Made by a program: the position numbers and the translations under genes. Below, one piece after another: positions 26,012 through 35,142 of a stretch of DNA of 64,000 nucleotides. The notes beneath the pieces were generated by a model that did no database searches, was not told the origin of the DNA, and saw only the letters and a list, made by a program, of their open reading frames with translations. Position 1 is the stretch's first letter. Every line of letters begins with the position of its first letter. Source of the stretch: Nocardia alba NBRC 108234. Its GTDB lineage: Bacteria; Actinomycetota; Actinomycetes; Mycobacteriales; Mycobacteriaceae. The DNA is taken from the NCBI RefSeq assembly GCF_001612665.1, contig NZ_BDAX01000014.1, positions 124,001 to 188,000 of the forward strand, written 5' to 3'.

Positions 26012-27214
26012 ATGACCCAGCTCACGCTTTCCGCGCGACGGGCCGCGCTGGAGCGGGAGTGGGCGATGTGGGTGCCTGGTGGCGTCGGGGTTTCGGGGGC
26101 CGGGGTGCGGACCGAGGTGGCGCAGTCCTGGTCGCGGTCGTTGCGGACGGTGGATCCGGGGCGCGGGCACGCGCCGGTCAGCGAGACCGATATCGGGCCG
26201 CGGTGGGCGGAGTCCGCGTTGCGAGGGCCGGTTACCGAGCTGAAAGAGCAGTTGCACAGCGTCGCCTATGACGCCGGGTACGTCGCGGCGGTCACCGATG
26301 CCTCGGGGACGATCCTGTGGTCCTACGGCGGGCCCGTCATGCGCAGGCGGGCCGAGCAGGTGAACTTCGCGCCCGGTGGCCGGTGGGACGAGGCGCACAT
26401 GGGGACCAACGCGTTGTCGCTGGCTTTGCGCACCGACCAACCGCACACCGTGTTCTCGGCCGAGCATCTCGTTGCGGCACTGCACGGTTGGGTCTGTTAC
26501 TGCGCGCCGATCCGCGCCGCCGACGGCACCCTGCTCGGCGTACTCGACCTGTCCACCACCTGGCAGCGGTCGCACCCGCTGGCCATGGCCACCGTGCGCA
26601 CGCTGACCAGCGCCATCGAATCGAAACTGCCCGCCGCCGCGCCCGAGCCACGGGGAATGCGACTCACCAGCCTGGGCACCGGTCGGCTGATGCGCGACGG
26701 TCAGCAGATCCGGTTGCGGCCACGCCACCTCGAGATCCTGACCCTGCTCGCCCTCGACGACGACGGCTACAGCCACGAGCGCCTGCACTACGCCGTCTAC
26801 GGTGATCGCGCGGTCGGCGCCAGCACCCTGAAATCGGAGATGTCGTATCTGCGCCGCGCCACCGGCGGCGACATCACCAGTCGCGTCTACCGTTTCACCA
26901 CACCCCTGTCCTGCGACGCCGTCGACGTGCTGCGCGCCATCGAGCGAGGCGACCTCGACACCGCCGTTCGCCTGTATCACGGTCCGCTGCTTCCCGATTC
27001 GGAGACACCGGGCATCACCGCATGGCGCGATTACCTCGAAGTCGCCATGCGCAACGCGGTACTGAACAGCCCGGACGCGAATCACGCACTGACATACGGC
27101 GATCGCGCCCCCGACGACATCGCCGTCCACGAACACGCCCTCACCCTGCTCCCCGCCCGCGACGCGCGCCGCGCCGTAGCCACCGCACGCCTGCACAGCG
27201 CATTGCGCGCATAG
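26012..27214 (+). CDS. GAF-domain transcriptional regulator of the aldehyde/ethanolamine module
   Basis: 400 residues. The first 220 resemble the N-terminus of AcoR-like activators (SWSRSL motif, then a GAF sensor with GGRWDEAHMGTNALSLAL and VCYCAPIRAADGTLLGVLDLST). Unlike AcoR there is no AAA+ or Fis-type domain; instead, about 230-330 looks like a winged helix of the OmpR/SARP type (IRLRPRHLEILTLLAL... STLKSEMSYLRRAT) followed by a short helical part (DLDTAVRLYHGPLLP...) reminiscent of a truncated BTAD. It stands directly upstream of aldehyde dehydrogenase and likely activates it in response to aldehyde or ethanolamine. Early codons are GGG-rich. Confidence 0.78.
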   Translation: MTQLTLSARRAALEREWAMWVPGGVGVSGAGVRTEVAQSWSRSLRTVDPGRGHAPVSETDIGPRWAESALRGPVTELKEQLHSVAYDAGYVAAVTDASGTILWSYGGPVMRRRAEQVNFAPGGRWDEAHMGTNALSLALRTDQPHTVFSAEHLVAALHGWVCYCAPIRAADGTLLGVLDLSTTWQRSHPLAMATVRTLTSAIESKLPAAAPEPRGMRLTSLGTGRLMRDGQQIRLRPRHLEILTLLALDDDGYSHERLHYAVYGDRAVGASTLKSEMSYLRRATGGDITSRVYRFTTPLSCDAVDVLRAIERGDLDTAVRLYHGPLLPDSETPGITAWRDYLEVAMRNAVLNSPDANHALTYGDRAPDDIAVHEHALTLLPARDARRAVATARLHSALRA

Positions 27215-27328
27215 TGCCCGTTCTCGGCGCGCCTCCGCTAAAAGTCACCTCTTCAACGTTTCATCAACCCTGAGCAGGGATAGTGATGGGCGTCACGATT
27301 CACCGGAATCAGCGAGGAGCCACCGCAC

Positions 27329-28846
27329 ATGATCTACGCCAAGCCGGGCACCGAGGGCAGCATCGTCAGCTACGCGCCGCGATACGACAATTTCATCGAC
27401 GGCAAGTGGATCCCGCCGGTGGAAGGCCGCTATTTCGAGAACACCTCCCCGGTGGACGGGCAGCCGTTCTGCGAGATCGCCCGCTCGAGCGCCGCCGATG
27501 TGGAACTTGCGCTCGACGCCGCCCACCGCGCGGCACCCGCCTGGGGTGAAACCTCGGCCGCCGAGCGCGCCAACATCCTCAACAAGATCGCCGACCGGAT
27601 CGAAACCAATCTCGAGGCGCTCGCCGTCGCCGAGACCTGGGACAACGGCAAGCCGGTCCGCGAGACCCTGGCGGCCGATCTCCCCCTCGCGGTCGACCAC
27701 TTCCGCTATTTCGCCGGCGTGCTGCGCGCGCAGGAGGGCGGTCTCAGCGAGGTCGACAAGGACACCATCGCCTACCACTTCCACGAGCCGCTCGGCGTTG
27801 TCGCGCAGATCATTCCGTGGAACTTCCCGATTCTGATGGCCACCTGGAAGCTGGCGCCGGCGCTGGCCGCCGGAAACGCGGTGGTACTGAAGCCCGCCGA
27901 ACAGACCCCCGCCTCGATCATGAAGGTCGTCGAACTCGTCGCGGATCTGCTGCCGCCGGGAGTTCTCAACGTGGTCAACGGTTTCGGTGTCGAAGCGGGC
28001 AAGCCCCTGGCGTCGAGCCCGCGCGTGGCGAAGGTCGCGTTCACCGGCGAGACCACCACCGGCCGGCTGATCATGCAGTACGCCAGCGAGAACATCATCC
28101 CGGTCACCCTCGAACTGGGCGGCAAGAGCCCCAATATCTTCCTGCCCGACGTGATGGCCGCCGACGACGACTACCTGGACAAGGCGATCGAAGGGTTCGT
28201 CATGTTCGCCCTCAACCAGGGTGAGGTGTGCACCTGTCCGTCGCGCGCGCTGATCGCCTCGTCGATCTATGACGAGTTCATGGCCCGCTGTGTGGAGCGC
28301 ACCAAGGCCATCATCAGCGGCAACCCGCTCGACGAGGCGACCATGATCGGCGCGCAGGCCAGCAACGATCAGTTCGAGAAGATCCTGTCCTACATCGACA
28401 TCGGTAAGAAGGAGGGCGCCGAGGTACTCACCGGCGGCGCGGTCCGCAGCGTGGACGGGCTGTCCGACGGCTTCTACATCGAGCCGACGATCTTCAAGGG
28501 CAGCAACGACATGCGTGTGTTCCAGGAGGAGATCTTCGGCCCCGTCGTCGCGGTCACCACCTTCGACACCACCGAGGAGGCGCTCTCGATCGCCAACGAC
28601 ACCCTCTACGGTCTCGGTGCGGGCGTGTGGACGCGCGATATGAACACCGCCTACCGCCTCGGCCGCGGCATCAAGGCGGGTCGGGTGTGGACCAACTGCT
28701 ACCACGCCTACCCCGCGCACGCGGCGTTCGGCGGCTACAAGAAGTCCGGCATCGGACGTGAGAACCACAAGATGATGCTCGATCACTACCAGCAGACCAA
28801 GAACATCCTGGTCAGCTACTCGGCGACGAAGCTCGGCTTCTTCTGA
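27329..28846 (+). CDS. NAD-dependent aldehyde dehydrogenase (acetaldehyde type)
   Basis: 505 residues of the ExaC/AldA-type aldehyde dehydrogenases that oxidise acetaldehyde to acetate. IIPWNFP and the GFGVEAG region form the NAD site; LELGGKSPNI contains the general-base Glu; NQGEVCTCPSR holds catalytic Cys301. The C-terminus SATKLGFF is typical of this subgroup, which pairs with DUF779. Its stop overlaps the DUF779 start by one base. Context (GAF regulator upstream, ethanolamine ammonia-lyase downstream) indicates that it removes the acetaldehyde made from ethanolamine. Confidence 0.93.
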   Translation: MIYAKPGTEGSIVSYAPRYDNFIDGKWIPPVEGRYFENTSPVDGQPFCEIARSSAADVELALDAAHRAAPAWGETSAAERANILNKIADRIETNLEALAVAETWDNGKPVRETLAADLPLAVDHFRYFAGVLRAQEGGLSEVDKDTIAYHFHEPLGVVAQIIPWNFPILMATWKLAPALAAGNAVVLKPAEQTPASIMKVVELVADLLPPGVLNVVNGFGVEAGKPLASSPRVAKVAFTGETTTGRLIMQYASENIIPVTLELGGKSPNIFLPDVMAADDDYLDKAIEGFVMFALNQGEVCTCPSRALIASSIYDEFMARCVERTKAIISGNPLDEATMIGAQASNDQFEKILSYIDIGKKEGAEVLTGGAVRSVDGLSDGFYIEPTIFKGSNDMRVFQEEIFGPVVAVTTFDTTEEALSIANDTLYGLGAGVWTRDMNTAYRLGRGIKAGRVWTNCYHAYPAHAAFGGYKKSGIGRENHKMMLDHYQQTKNILVSYSATKLGFF

Positions 28847-29223
28847 TGGTGCAGCGTGTCGGCCTCACCGAGAAGGCCGCGGCGCTGCTGGGGGAACTGA
28901 CCGGGCAGCACGGCCCGGTCATGTTCCACCAGTCCGGTGGTTGCTGCGACGGCAGCTCGCCGATGTGTTACCCGCGTGGGGAATTCCGGGTCGGCGGTTC
29001 GGACGTGCTGCTGGGGTACCTGCCCGGCGATACCCCGTTCTGGATGAGCGCCGACCAGTTCGAGTACTGGAAACACACCCATCTCACCGTCGATGTGGTG
29101 CCGGGACGCGGCGGCGGGTTCTCCCTGGAGGCTCCCGAGGGCGTGCGATTCCTGATCCGCTCACGTCTGTTCACCGACGAGGAAGCGGCCGCGCTCGAGG
29201 CGCAGCCGCCACCCACCGGGTAG
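28846..29223 (+). CDS. DUF779 protein coupled to aldehyde dehydrogenase
   Basis: 125 residues. DUF779 proteins almost always follow ExaC-type aldehyde dehydrogenases. The conserved HQSGGCCDGSSPMCYPRGEF motif with three Cys may bind a metal or form a reactive centre; biochemical function is unestablished. The ATG shares the A of the upstream TGA (TGATG), so translation is coupled. A strong hairpin terminator follows at 29241-29275. Confidence 0.9.
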   Translation: MVQRVGLTEKAAALLGELTGQHGPVMFHQSGGCCDGSSPMCYPRGEFRVGGSDVLLGYLPGDTPFWMSADQFEYWKHTHLTVDVVPGRGGGFSLEAPEGVRFLIRSRLFTDEEAAALEAQPPPTG

Positions 29224-29240
29224 CCCGAAACTCGTCCGCG

Positions 29241-29275
29241 CAGGTCAGCGGTGCTCGATACGCACCGCTGACCTG
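29241..29275 (+). terminator. terminator hairpin after DUF779 gene
   Basis: Perfect 14-bp stem, arms CAGGTCAGCGGTGC (29241-29254) and GCACCGCTGACCTG (29262-29275), loop of seven bases. No T-tract. It separates the aldehyde dehydrogenase-DUF779 unit from the permease-eutBC unit. Confidence 0.75.
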
Positions 29276-29374
29276 ACGGATCCACCGCCGTAACAGACAT
29301 CGAGCATTCTGCAATCCTCGACGAGCACTGTGGCCGGTCGAACGCGCATCTGTCTGTTGACGAGGAGCTCGCAC

Positions 29375-30802
29375 GTGAGTACAGAAATCAGCCCCGCCAC
29401 CGGTGGGGACACACCGGTCGACGACTACCTCGCCAAACGCACCCTGCGCAAGGGCTCGGCGGGCTGGGTGCTGCTCGCCGGTCTCGGCGTGAGCTATGTG
29501 ATCTCCGGCGACTTCTCCGGCTGGAACTTCGGTCTCGCCGAGGGCGGATTCGGCGGTCTGCTGATCGCCACGATCGTGATCGCCGCGATGTATCTGGCGA
29601 TGGTACTCGGCATGGCCGAACTGTCCTCGGCGCTGCCCGCAGCGGGCGGCGGCTACACCTTCGCCCGGCGCGCGCTCGGCCCGTGGGGCGGATTCGCCAC
29701 CGGCACAGCCATTCTCATCGAGTACGCGATCGCGCCCGCGGCCATCGCCACCTTCATCGGCGCCTATGTGGAGTCGCTGAACCTGTTCGGGATCACCGAC
29801 GGCTGGTGGGTGTATCTGGCGGTCTACGCGCTGTTCATCGGCATCCACCTGGCCGGGGCGGGCGAGGCGCTCAAGGCGATGTTCGTGATCACCGCGATCG
29901 CGCTGGTCGGTCTGGCGATCTTCGCTTTCGCGGCGGTCGGCCGATTCGACATGGCCAATCTGACCGACATCGCGGCCGATCCCACGGCCACCGGATCGTC
30001 GTCGTTCCTGCCCTTCGGCTATCTGGGCATCTGGGCCGCCATCCCGTTCGCGATCTGGTTCTTCCTCGCCGTCGAAGGCGTTCCGCTGGCCGCCGAGGAG
30101 GCCAGCGAGCCGGAGAAGAACGTGCCGAAGGGCATCATCGTCGCGATGCTGCTGCTGTGCGTCACCGGCGCGGCGGTGCTGTTCCTCGTGACCGGCGCGC
30201 TCGGCGCCCAGAGCGCGTCCGCCTCGGGCAACCCCCTCGTGGAAGCGCTGGGCGACAGCTCGGCGGCGAAGGTGGTCAACTACATCGGCCTGGCCGGTCT
30301 GGTCGCCAGCTTCTTCTCGATCATCTACGCCTATTCCCGCCAGACCTTCGCGCTCTCGCGCGCCGGCTACCTGCCGACGGTCCTGTCGGTGACCAACTCC
30401 CGCAAGGCGCCGATGCTGGCGCTGATCGTGCCCGGCATCATCGGCTTCGCCCTCTCGCTCACCGGCAAGGGCGCGATGCTGCTGAACATGGCCGTGTTCG
30501 GCGCGGCGCTGAGCTACGTGCTGATGATGGTGAGCCACATCGTGCTCCGCAAGCGCGAACCGAACATGCCGCGCCCGTATCGCACCCCCGGCGGCATCGT
30601 GACCACGGCCTTCGCACTGGTCATCGCGGCCGCGTCGGTGGCCGCGACCTTCCTGGTCGACCCGACGGCCGCCCTGTGGACCCTCGGTGTGTTCGTCGCC
30701 TTCATGGCCTACTTCGGGCTCTACAGTCGCAAACACCTGGTCGCGAAGTCGCCGGACGAGGAGTTCGCGGCCATCGCCGAGGCGGAATCCGAACTGGAGT
30801 AG
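29375..30802 (+). CDS. eat: ethanolamine permease (APC superfamily)
   Basis: 475 residues with about 12 transmembrane helices. LLAGLGVSYVISGDFSGWNFGLAEGGFGG near the N-terminus and LPAAGGGYTFARRALGPWGG are typical of the Eat ethanolamine permease subfamily of amino-acid/polyamine transporters. The GTG at 29375 follows GAGGAG. EutB starts 45 bases after its stop, so permease and ammonia-lyase probably form one operon. The acidic C-terminal tail is cytoplasmic. Confidence 0.9.
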   Translation: MSTEISPATGGDTPVDDYLAKRTLRKGSAGWVLLAGLGVSYVISGDFSGWNFGLAEGGFGGLLIATIVIAAMYLAMVLGMAELSSALPAAGGGYTFARRALGPWGGFATGTAILIEYAIAPAAIATFIGAYVESLNLFGITDGWWVYLAVYALFIGIHLAGAGEALKAMFVITAIALVGLAIFAFAAVGRFDMANLTDIAADPTATGSSSFLPFGYLGIWAAIPFAIWFFLAVEGVPLAAEEASEPEKNVPKGIIVAMLLLCVTGAAVLFLVTGALGAQSASASGNPLVEALGDSSAAKVVNYIGLAGLVASFFSIIYAYSRQTFALSRAGYLPTVLSVTNSRKAPMLALIVPGIIGFALSLTGKGAMLLNMAVFGAALSYVLMMVSHIVLRKREPNMPRPYRTPGGIVTTAFALVIAAASVAATFLVDPTAALWTLGVFVAFMAYFGLYSRKHLVAKSPDEEFAAIAEAESELE

Positions 30803-30847
30803 CGCCGGAGGATTCGTCGGCCGACAGATTCTCGCGAAAGGGACCCG

Positions 30848-32260
30848 ATGACCGTGTACCGCAGCACAATCGGCGTCACAACCTACACCTTCGACGGCGT
30901 GATCGACCTGATGGCGAAGGCCACGCCCCTGCGCAGCGGCGACGAACTCGCCGGATGCGCGGCCGCCACCGATGCCGAGCGCGCCGCGGCGCAGTGGGCG
31001 CTGGCGGAGTTGCCGCTCGTCACGTTCCTGAACGAGGTCCTCGTACCGTACGAAACCGACGAGGTCACCCGGCTGATCATCGACGGTCACGACCGGGTGG
31101 CCTTCGGGCCGATCGCGCACCTGACGGTCGGCGGGCTGCGGGATTGGTTGCTCGCGGTCACCGCGACCGAGGATGCGGCGGCGACGCTGGCCGCGGTGTC
31201 GCCGGGGCTGACGCCGGAGATGGTGGCCGCGGTCAGCAAGATCATGCGCAATCAGGACCTGATCGCGGTGGCCGGGGCGGCCGAGGTGACCGCGGGATTC
31301 CGCACCACCATCGGCCTGTCCGGCCGGTTGAGTACGCGATTGCAACCCAATCACCCGACCGACGATCCGCGTGGGATCGCCGCCGCCACCCTGGACGGTC
31401 TGCTGCTCGGTTGTGGCGACGCGGTGATCGGGATCAACCCGGCCACCGATTCGCCGCGGGCCACCGCCGAGCTGCTGCACCTGCTCGACGAGGTGCGATC
31501 GCGCTTCGACATCCCGACCCAGTCGTGCGTGCTCTCGCACGTGACCACGACCATCGGGTTGATCGAGGCGGGTGCGCCGGTGGACCTGGTATTCCAGTCC
31601 GTCGCGGGCACCGAGGGCGCCAATACCGGCTTCGGCGTGAACATCTCGCTGTTGCGCGAGGGCAACGAGGCGGGGCGATCGCTGCGGCGCGGCACCGTCG
31701 GCGACAACGTGATGTACCTCGAGACCGGGCAGGGGTCGGCACTGAGCGCGAACGCCCATCTGGGCGTGGGCGATCGGCCGGTGGACCAGCAGACCCTCGA
31801 GGCGCGCGCCTATGCCGTGGCCCGGGATCTGCGACCACTGCTGGTGAACACCGTCGTGGGCTTCATCGGACCCGAGTACCTCTACGACGGCAAGCAGATC
31901 ATTCGCGCGGGCCTCGAGGACCACTTCTGCGGCAAGTTGCTCGGCCTGCCGATGGGCGTGGATGTCTGCTACACCAATCATGCCGAGGCCGATCAGGACG
32001 ACATGGACACCCTGCTCACCCTGCTCGGCGCGGCCGGTTGCGCCTTCGTCATCACGGTTCCCGGCGCCGACGACGTGATGCTGGGCTACCAGAGCCTGTC
32101 GTTCCACGATGCCCTGTACGCCCGCCAGGTCCTGAACCTGCGCCCCGCACCGGAATTCGAGGCCTGGCTCTCGGGCCTCGGCATGCTGGACGCGAACGGC
32201 CGTGTGCGACAAGTGGAACCGCTGTCCTCTCCCCTGCGAGCCCTGACGGCATCCCGATGA
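30848..32260 (+). CDS. eutB: ethanolamine ammonia-lyase, large subunit
   Basis: 470 residues. Adenosylcobalamin-dependent enzyme that splits ethanolamine to acetaldehyde and ammonia; EutB is the TIM-barrel catalytic subunit. Conserved segments include KIMRNQDLIAVA, TTIGLSGRLSTRLQPNHPTDDP, VFQSVAGTEGANTGFGVN, YLETGQGSALSANAH and VDVCYTNHAEADQDDMD. Full length. GAAAGGGA precedes the ATG. The stop overlaps the eutC ATG by four bases. No EutA reactivase, EutT or microcompartment shell gene is nearby, so acetaldehyde is made free in the cytosol. Confidence 0.95.
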   Translation: MTVYRSTIGVTTYTFDGVIDLMAKATPLRSGDELAGCAAATDAERAAAQWALAELPLVTFLNEVLVPYETDEVTRLIIDGHDRVAFGPIAHLTVGGLRDWLLAVTATEDAAATLAAVSPGLTPEMVAAVSKIMRNQDLIAVAGAAEVTAGFRTTIGLSGRLSTRLQPNHPTDDPRGIAAATLDGLLLGCGDAVIGINPATDSPRATAELLHLLDEVRSRFDIPTQSCVLSHVTTTIGLIEAGAPVDLVFQSVAGTEGANTGFGVNISLLREGNEAGRSLRRGTVGDNVMYLETGQGSALSANAHLGVGDRPVDQQTLEARAYAVARDLRPLLVNTVVGFIGPEYLYDGKQIIRAGLEDHFCGKLLGLPMGVDVCYTNHAEADQDDMDTLLTLLGAAGCAFVITVPGADDVMLGYQSLSFHDALYARQVLNLRPAPEFEAWLSGLGMLDANGRVRQVEPLSSPLRALTASR

Positions 32261-33174
32261 GCGCCCGTCACTCGGCACCCGAACCGAACGCACACCCCGC
32301 TGACGCCGACCTGGAGCGCACTACCGACGCAGCCGAGGCTGGGCCGCCCCCGGTCGAGTCCGAACCTGCTGTACCGCAACCAGTTCCAGATCTCGGCACT
32401 GCCGAAGCGGGCACGGGCGAAGACTTCTGGCGCGACTTGCGCGGCAGCACCCAGGCCAGGATCGGACTCGGCCGCACCGGTGACGCACTACCGACCGCCG
32501 AGGTCCTCACCCTGCGCGCCGCACACGCCGCCGCCCGCGACGCGGTGCACCTACCCCTCGACGTCGCGGCCCTCATCGAGCAGATCACCGCGGCGGGGCT
32601 CGGCGCACCGGTCGCCGTCACCAGCCGGGCGGCGGATCGCGCCGAATACCTGCGCCGCCCCGACCTCGGCAGACTGCCCGACGACCTGACCACGATCGCG
32701 AACTCCGGCGCCGACATCGGCATCGTCCTCGCCGACGGCCTGTCGCCACGCGCCCTGTCCGAGCACGCGCCCGGCCTGCTCGCCGCGGTGGCCGCCGAAC
32801 TCGGCGACGACTACACCCTCGCCCCGCCGGTGATCGCCACCCAGGCCAGAGTGGCGCTGGGCGACCATATCGCCGAAGCCATGGGCGTGCGCACGGTCCT
32901 GGTCCTGATCGGCGAGCGTCCCGGCCTCTCGGTCGCCGACAGCCTCGGCATCTACCTCACCCATCTGCCCCGACCCGGCCGCGCCGACGCCGAACGCAAC
33001 TGCGTCTCCAATATCCATCCGCCCGACGGTCTCGCCTACGCCGACGCCGCCCGTGTGGTGGCGGGTCTGGTCGCGGGTGCTCGCGCCCTCGGCCGCTCGG
33101 GAGTCGACCTCAAGGACACCTCGCGCACCGAGTCGCTCGGCACCACCGAAACCCTGACCGCCCCTCCCCCATGA
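32257..33174 (+). CDS. eutC: ethanolamine ammonia-lyase, small subunit
   Basis: 305 residues; the small subunit that helps bind adenosylcobalamin. The EutC core begins near residue 55 (DFWRDLRGSTQARIGLGRTG, LRAAHAAARDAVHLPL) and contains IVLADGLSPRAL, LIGERPGLSVADSLGIYLTH and NCVSNIHPPDGL. A Pro/Glu/Ala-rich N-terminal extension of about 50 residues precedes it. Its ATG overlaps the eutB stop (ATGA), so subunits are made in step. The longer in-frame ORF running back to 29683 is a shadow of eat and eutB. Confidence 0.93.
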   Translation: MSARHSAPEPNAHPADADLERTTDAAEAGPPPVESEPAVPQPVPDLGTAEAGTGEDFWRDLRGSTQARIGLGRTGDALPTAEVLTLRAAHAAARDAVHLPLDVAALIEQITAAGLGAPVAVTSRAADRAEYLRRPDLGRLPDDLTTIANSGADIGIVLADGLSPRALSEHAPGLLAAVAAELGDDYTLAPPVIATQARVALGDHIAEAMGVRTVLVLIGERPGLSVADSLGIYLTHLPRPGRADAERNCVSNIHPPDGLAYADAARVVAGLVAGARALGRSGVDLKDTSRTESLGTTETLTAPPP

Positions 33175-33249
33175 GCTGACCCAGACACCAGAGTGATGAG
33201 GAGCACGTTCGACATAAGACGGGGACGATCGCTCCCTAGAGTGATCCTC

Positions 33250-33648
33250 ATGATCCGCACCGCCGCCCTCGCCCATGTCCGCGACCGCAGGCTGATTCAG
33301 ACGCGTCCCGAAGGTAAGGATGTCTTCTACATGGCGGGCGGCAAGATCGACCCCGGCGAGACTCCATTACAGGCGCTACATCGCGAGATCGAGGAAGAAC
33401 TCGGCGTCGGCCTGGCCGGAGTCGCCGAGTTCGGCGTCTTCGAGGCCGAAGCCTTCGGCCACCGCCGCAACACCGGCCTGCACATGACCTGTTTCCGGGC
33501 CGAACTCACCGGAGAACCCTTCGCCACCGGCGAGATCGCCGAATTCCGCTACTTCACCGTGAGCGAATACGCCGCGATGGAGCACGTCGCGCCCGGCTCG
33601 ATGATGGTGTTCCGGCGCCTGCACGAACTCGACCTCATCGACTGGTAG
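33250..33648 (+). CDS. Nudix hydrolase
   Basis: 132 residues with a complete Nudix box GKIDPGETPLQALHREIEEELGV (about residues 32-54), which binds Mg and cleaves a nucleoside diphosphate linked to another group. The substrate is not predictable from sequence. The start at 33250 is chosen over an upstream in-frame codon at 33193 because TAGAGT (33237-33242) ends seven bases before it, the leaderless arrangement common in this window. Confidence 0.85.
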   Translation: MIRTAALAHVRDRRLIQTRPEGKDVFYMAGGKIDPGETPLQALHREIEEELGVGLAGVAEFGVFEAEAFGHRRNTGLHMTCFRAELTGEPFATGEIAEFRYFTVSEYAAMEHVAPGSMMVFRRLHELDLIDW

Positions 33649-33719
33649 TTCGCGGACGGTGTCGATTGCGTAGCGACCGAAACGAACCTCTCGACGGCAG
33701 CGATCCCATACCTGTGAAC

Positions 33720-33914
33720 ATGCCGACATCCGCCGCGCCGATGACAGTGTCCGAGCGCCGTGCCGCCCTACGCCAGCTCATCGCGTTGTTCGGCCTGATG
33801 AACACGATGATCGAGTTGAGCGCGGGCGGCGCGTCACGGTCGGTGGCCGAACACGCGGCCACCGCGCGCGACCTGGTCGGCGAACTCGTCGCCGACCTCG
33901 CCGCGGCGGGTTAG
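33720..33914 (+). CDS. small hypothetical protein, 64 aa
   Basis: MPTSAAPMTVSERRAALRQLIALFGLMNTM... is a short helical protein with no recognised motif. The frame is open from 33666, with GTG at 33714 and ATG at 33720 as candidate starts. Its stop overlaps the stop of the convergent membrane protein gene by four bases. The amphipathic pattern and codon bias are compatible with a gene, but support is weak. Confidence 0.4.
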   Translation: MPTSAAPMTVSERRAALRQLIALFGLMNTMIELSAGGASRSVAEHAATARDLVGELVADLAAAG

Positions 33915-34156
33915 GTGCTCTGCTTCGGTTCGGATTCCTCGACGGTGATCGCGCCGGGCTCGGTGCCGTCGTCGGCCTTCTGATCCGGTTCCGGATGCTC
34001 GGGTTCGAAGGTTTCGGGTAGGCCCTTGAGGTGCTTGTTCATCGAGCGGACCAGCAGCACCGTGCCTGCCAGCAGGATCAGGATGACCAGCAGGCCCAGC
34101 GGGGAGGCCTTGCCGAACTCGGGGCCCGTCGGTTGCTGTGCGAGGTAGACCAACAT
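33911..34156 (-). CDS. small single-pass membrane protein next to mca
   Basis: 81 residues: a short N-terminus, one transmembrane helix (LGLLVILILLAGTVLLV, about 22-38), then a basic stretch and an acidic tail. Equivalent in position and type to mycobacterial Rv1083, which also follows mca. The ATG overlaps the mca stop by one base (TGATG), so it is translationally coupled to mca. Function unknown; it may tether or assist mycothiol-conjugate processing, which is only inference from context. Confidence 0.8.
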   Translation of the reverse strand: MLVYLAQQPTGPEFGKASPLGLLVILILLAGTVLLVRSMNKHLKGLPETFEPEHPEPDQKADDGTEPGAITVEESEPKQST

Positions 34157-35040
34157 CACCGGTCGTTGTCCTCGATGCCGGCGAACAGGTCGGTCTCCGG
34201 GATAGCGGTGGATACGCGCGTCTTGGCCAATTCGAACTCCTCGGTCGGCCAGAGCCGCTGCTGCATCTCCAACGGGATCGCGAAGAACGCGCCGTTGGGG
34301 TCGATCTGGGTCGCGTGAGCGCGCAGTGCGTCGTCACGCTGGGGGAAGTATTTGGAGCATTCGATCTGGGTGGTGACGCGACCCATGATGTCGCCACGCG
34401 CCTGCGTGTACTGCTTCATCCGGTCCAGCCACTCCTGCAGCGGGAACGGTTCACCGATGCGCTCGTACTCCGCGGAGAACGCTTCCAGGCGCTTCATGCT
34501 GAAGCCGTGGTCGTAGTAGAGCTTGAGCGGCGTCCACGGCTCGCCCGCGTCGGGGAACTTCGTCGGATCGCCCGCCGCCTCGTACGCGGCCATCGAGACC
34601 TCGTGGCAGCGGATGTGGTCCGGGTGCGGGTAGCCGCCGTTCTCGTCGTAGGTGGTGATCACCTGCGGCTTGAACTCGCGGATCACGCGCACCAGCGCCT
34701 CGGTGGACTCCTCGAGCGGCACCAGCGCGAAGCAGCCCTCCGGCAGCGGCGGCAACGGGTCGCCCTCGGGCAGGCCGGAGTCCACGAAGCCCAGCCAGTG
34801 CTGGCGCACGCCGAGCGCGTGGGCGGCCGCGGCCATCTCCTCGCGCCGGACCTCGTTGATCCGGTCCAGCACACCGGGGGTGTCCATGGCCGGGTTCAAA
34901 ATGCTGCCGCGCTCGCCGCCGGTCAACGTCACGACGAGCACCTCGACGCCTTCCGCGGCGTACCTGGCGGTCGTCGCGGCGCCCTTACTCGATTCGTCGT
35001 CGGGGTGGGCGTGCACTGCCATGAGGCGAAGGCCACTCAC
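34156..35040 (-). CDS. mca: mycothiol S-conjugate amidase
   Basis: 294 residues, zinc amidase of the LmbE/MshB family. MAVHAHPDDESSKGAAT contains the AHPDDE metal-binding motif and YPHPDHIRCHEVSM the further His ligands. Mca cleaves mycothiol S-conjugates of electrophiles and antibiotics to mercapturic acids for export plus GlcN-Ins for recycling, so its presence implies mycothiol metabolism. Start GTG at 35040. Divergent from the DUF4307 gene as in mycobacteria (Rv1082/Rv1081c). Confidence 0.95.
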   Translation of the reverse strand: MSGLRLMAVHAHPDDESSKGAATTARYAAEGVEVLVVTLTGGERGSILNPAMDTPGVLDRINEVRREEMAAAAHALGVRQHWLGFVDSGLPEGDPLPPLPEGCFALVPLEESTEALVRVIREFKPQVITTYDENGGYPHPDHIRCHEVSMAAYEAAGDPTKFPDAGEPWTPLKLYYDHGFSMKRLEAFSAEYERIGEPFPLQEWLDRMKQYTQARGDIMGRVTTQIECSKYFPQRDDALRAHATQIDPNGAFFAIPLEMQQRLWPTEEFELAKTRVSTAIPETDLFAGIEDNDR

Positions 35041-35142
35041 TTCTCGTTCACCGTCGCTCTCGCTCGCGGGTGTCAGATGTCGTTACCTATAGTTCCATCC
35101 GACCCCCTGTTTGTTCCGACCACCCCCGGGAGCGCGAAACCG

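Noticed and set aside
29683..32256. Upstream extension of the eutC frame to 1163 residues
   Set aside because: The extension is Arg-rich shadow of eat and eutB; eutC starts at the ATG overlapping the eutB stop.
29171..32293. 1040-residue minus-strand ORF opposite the permease and eutB
   Set aside because: Composition is that of a GC-rich shadow (His/Arg/Gly/Gln-rich, no motifs); the + strand genes are clear family members.
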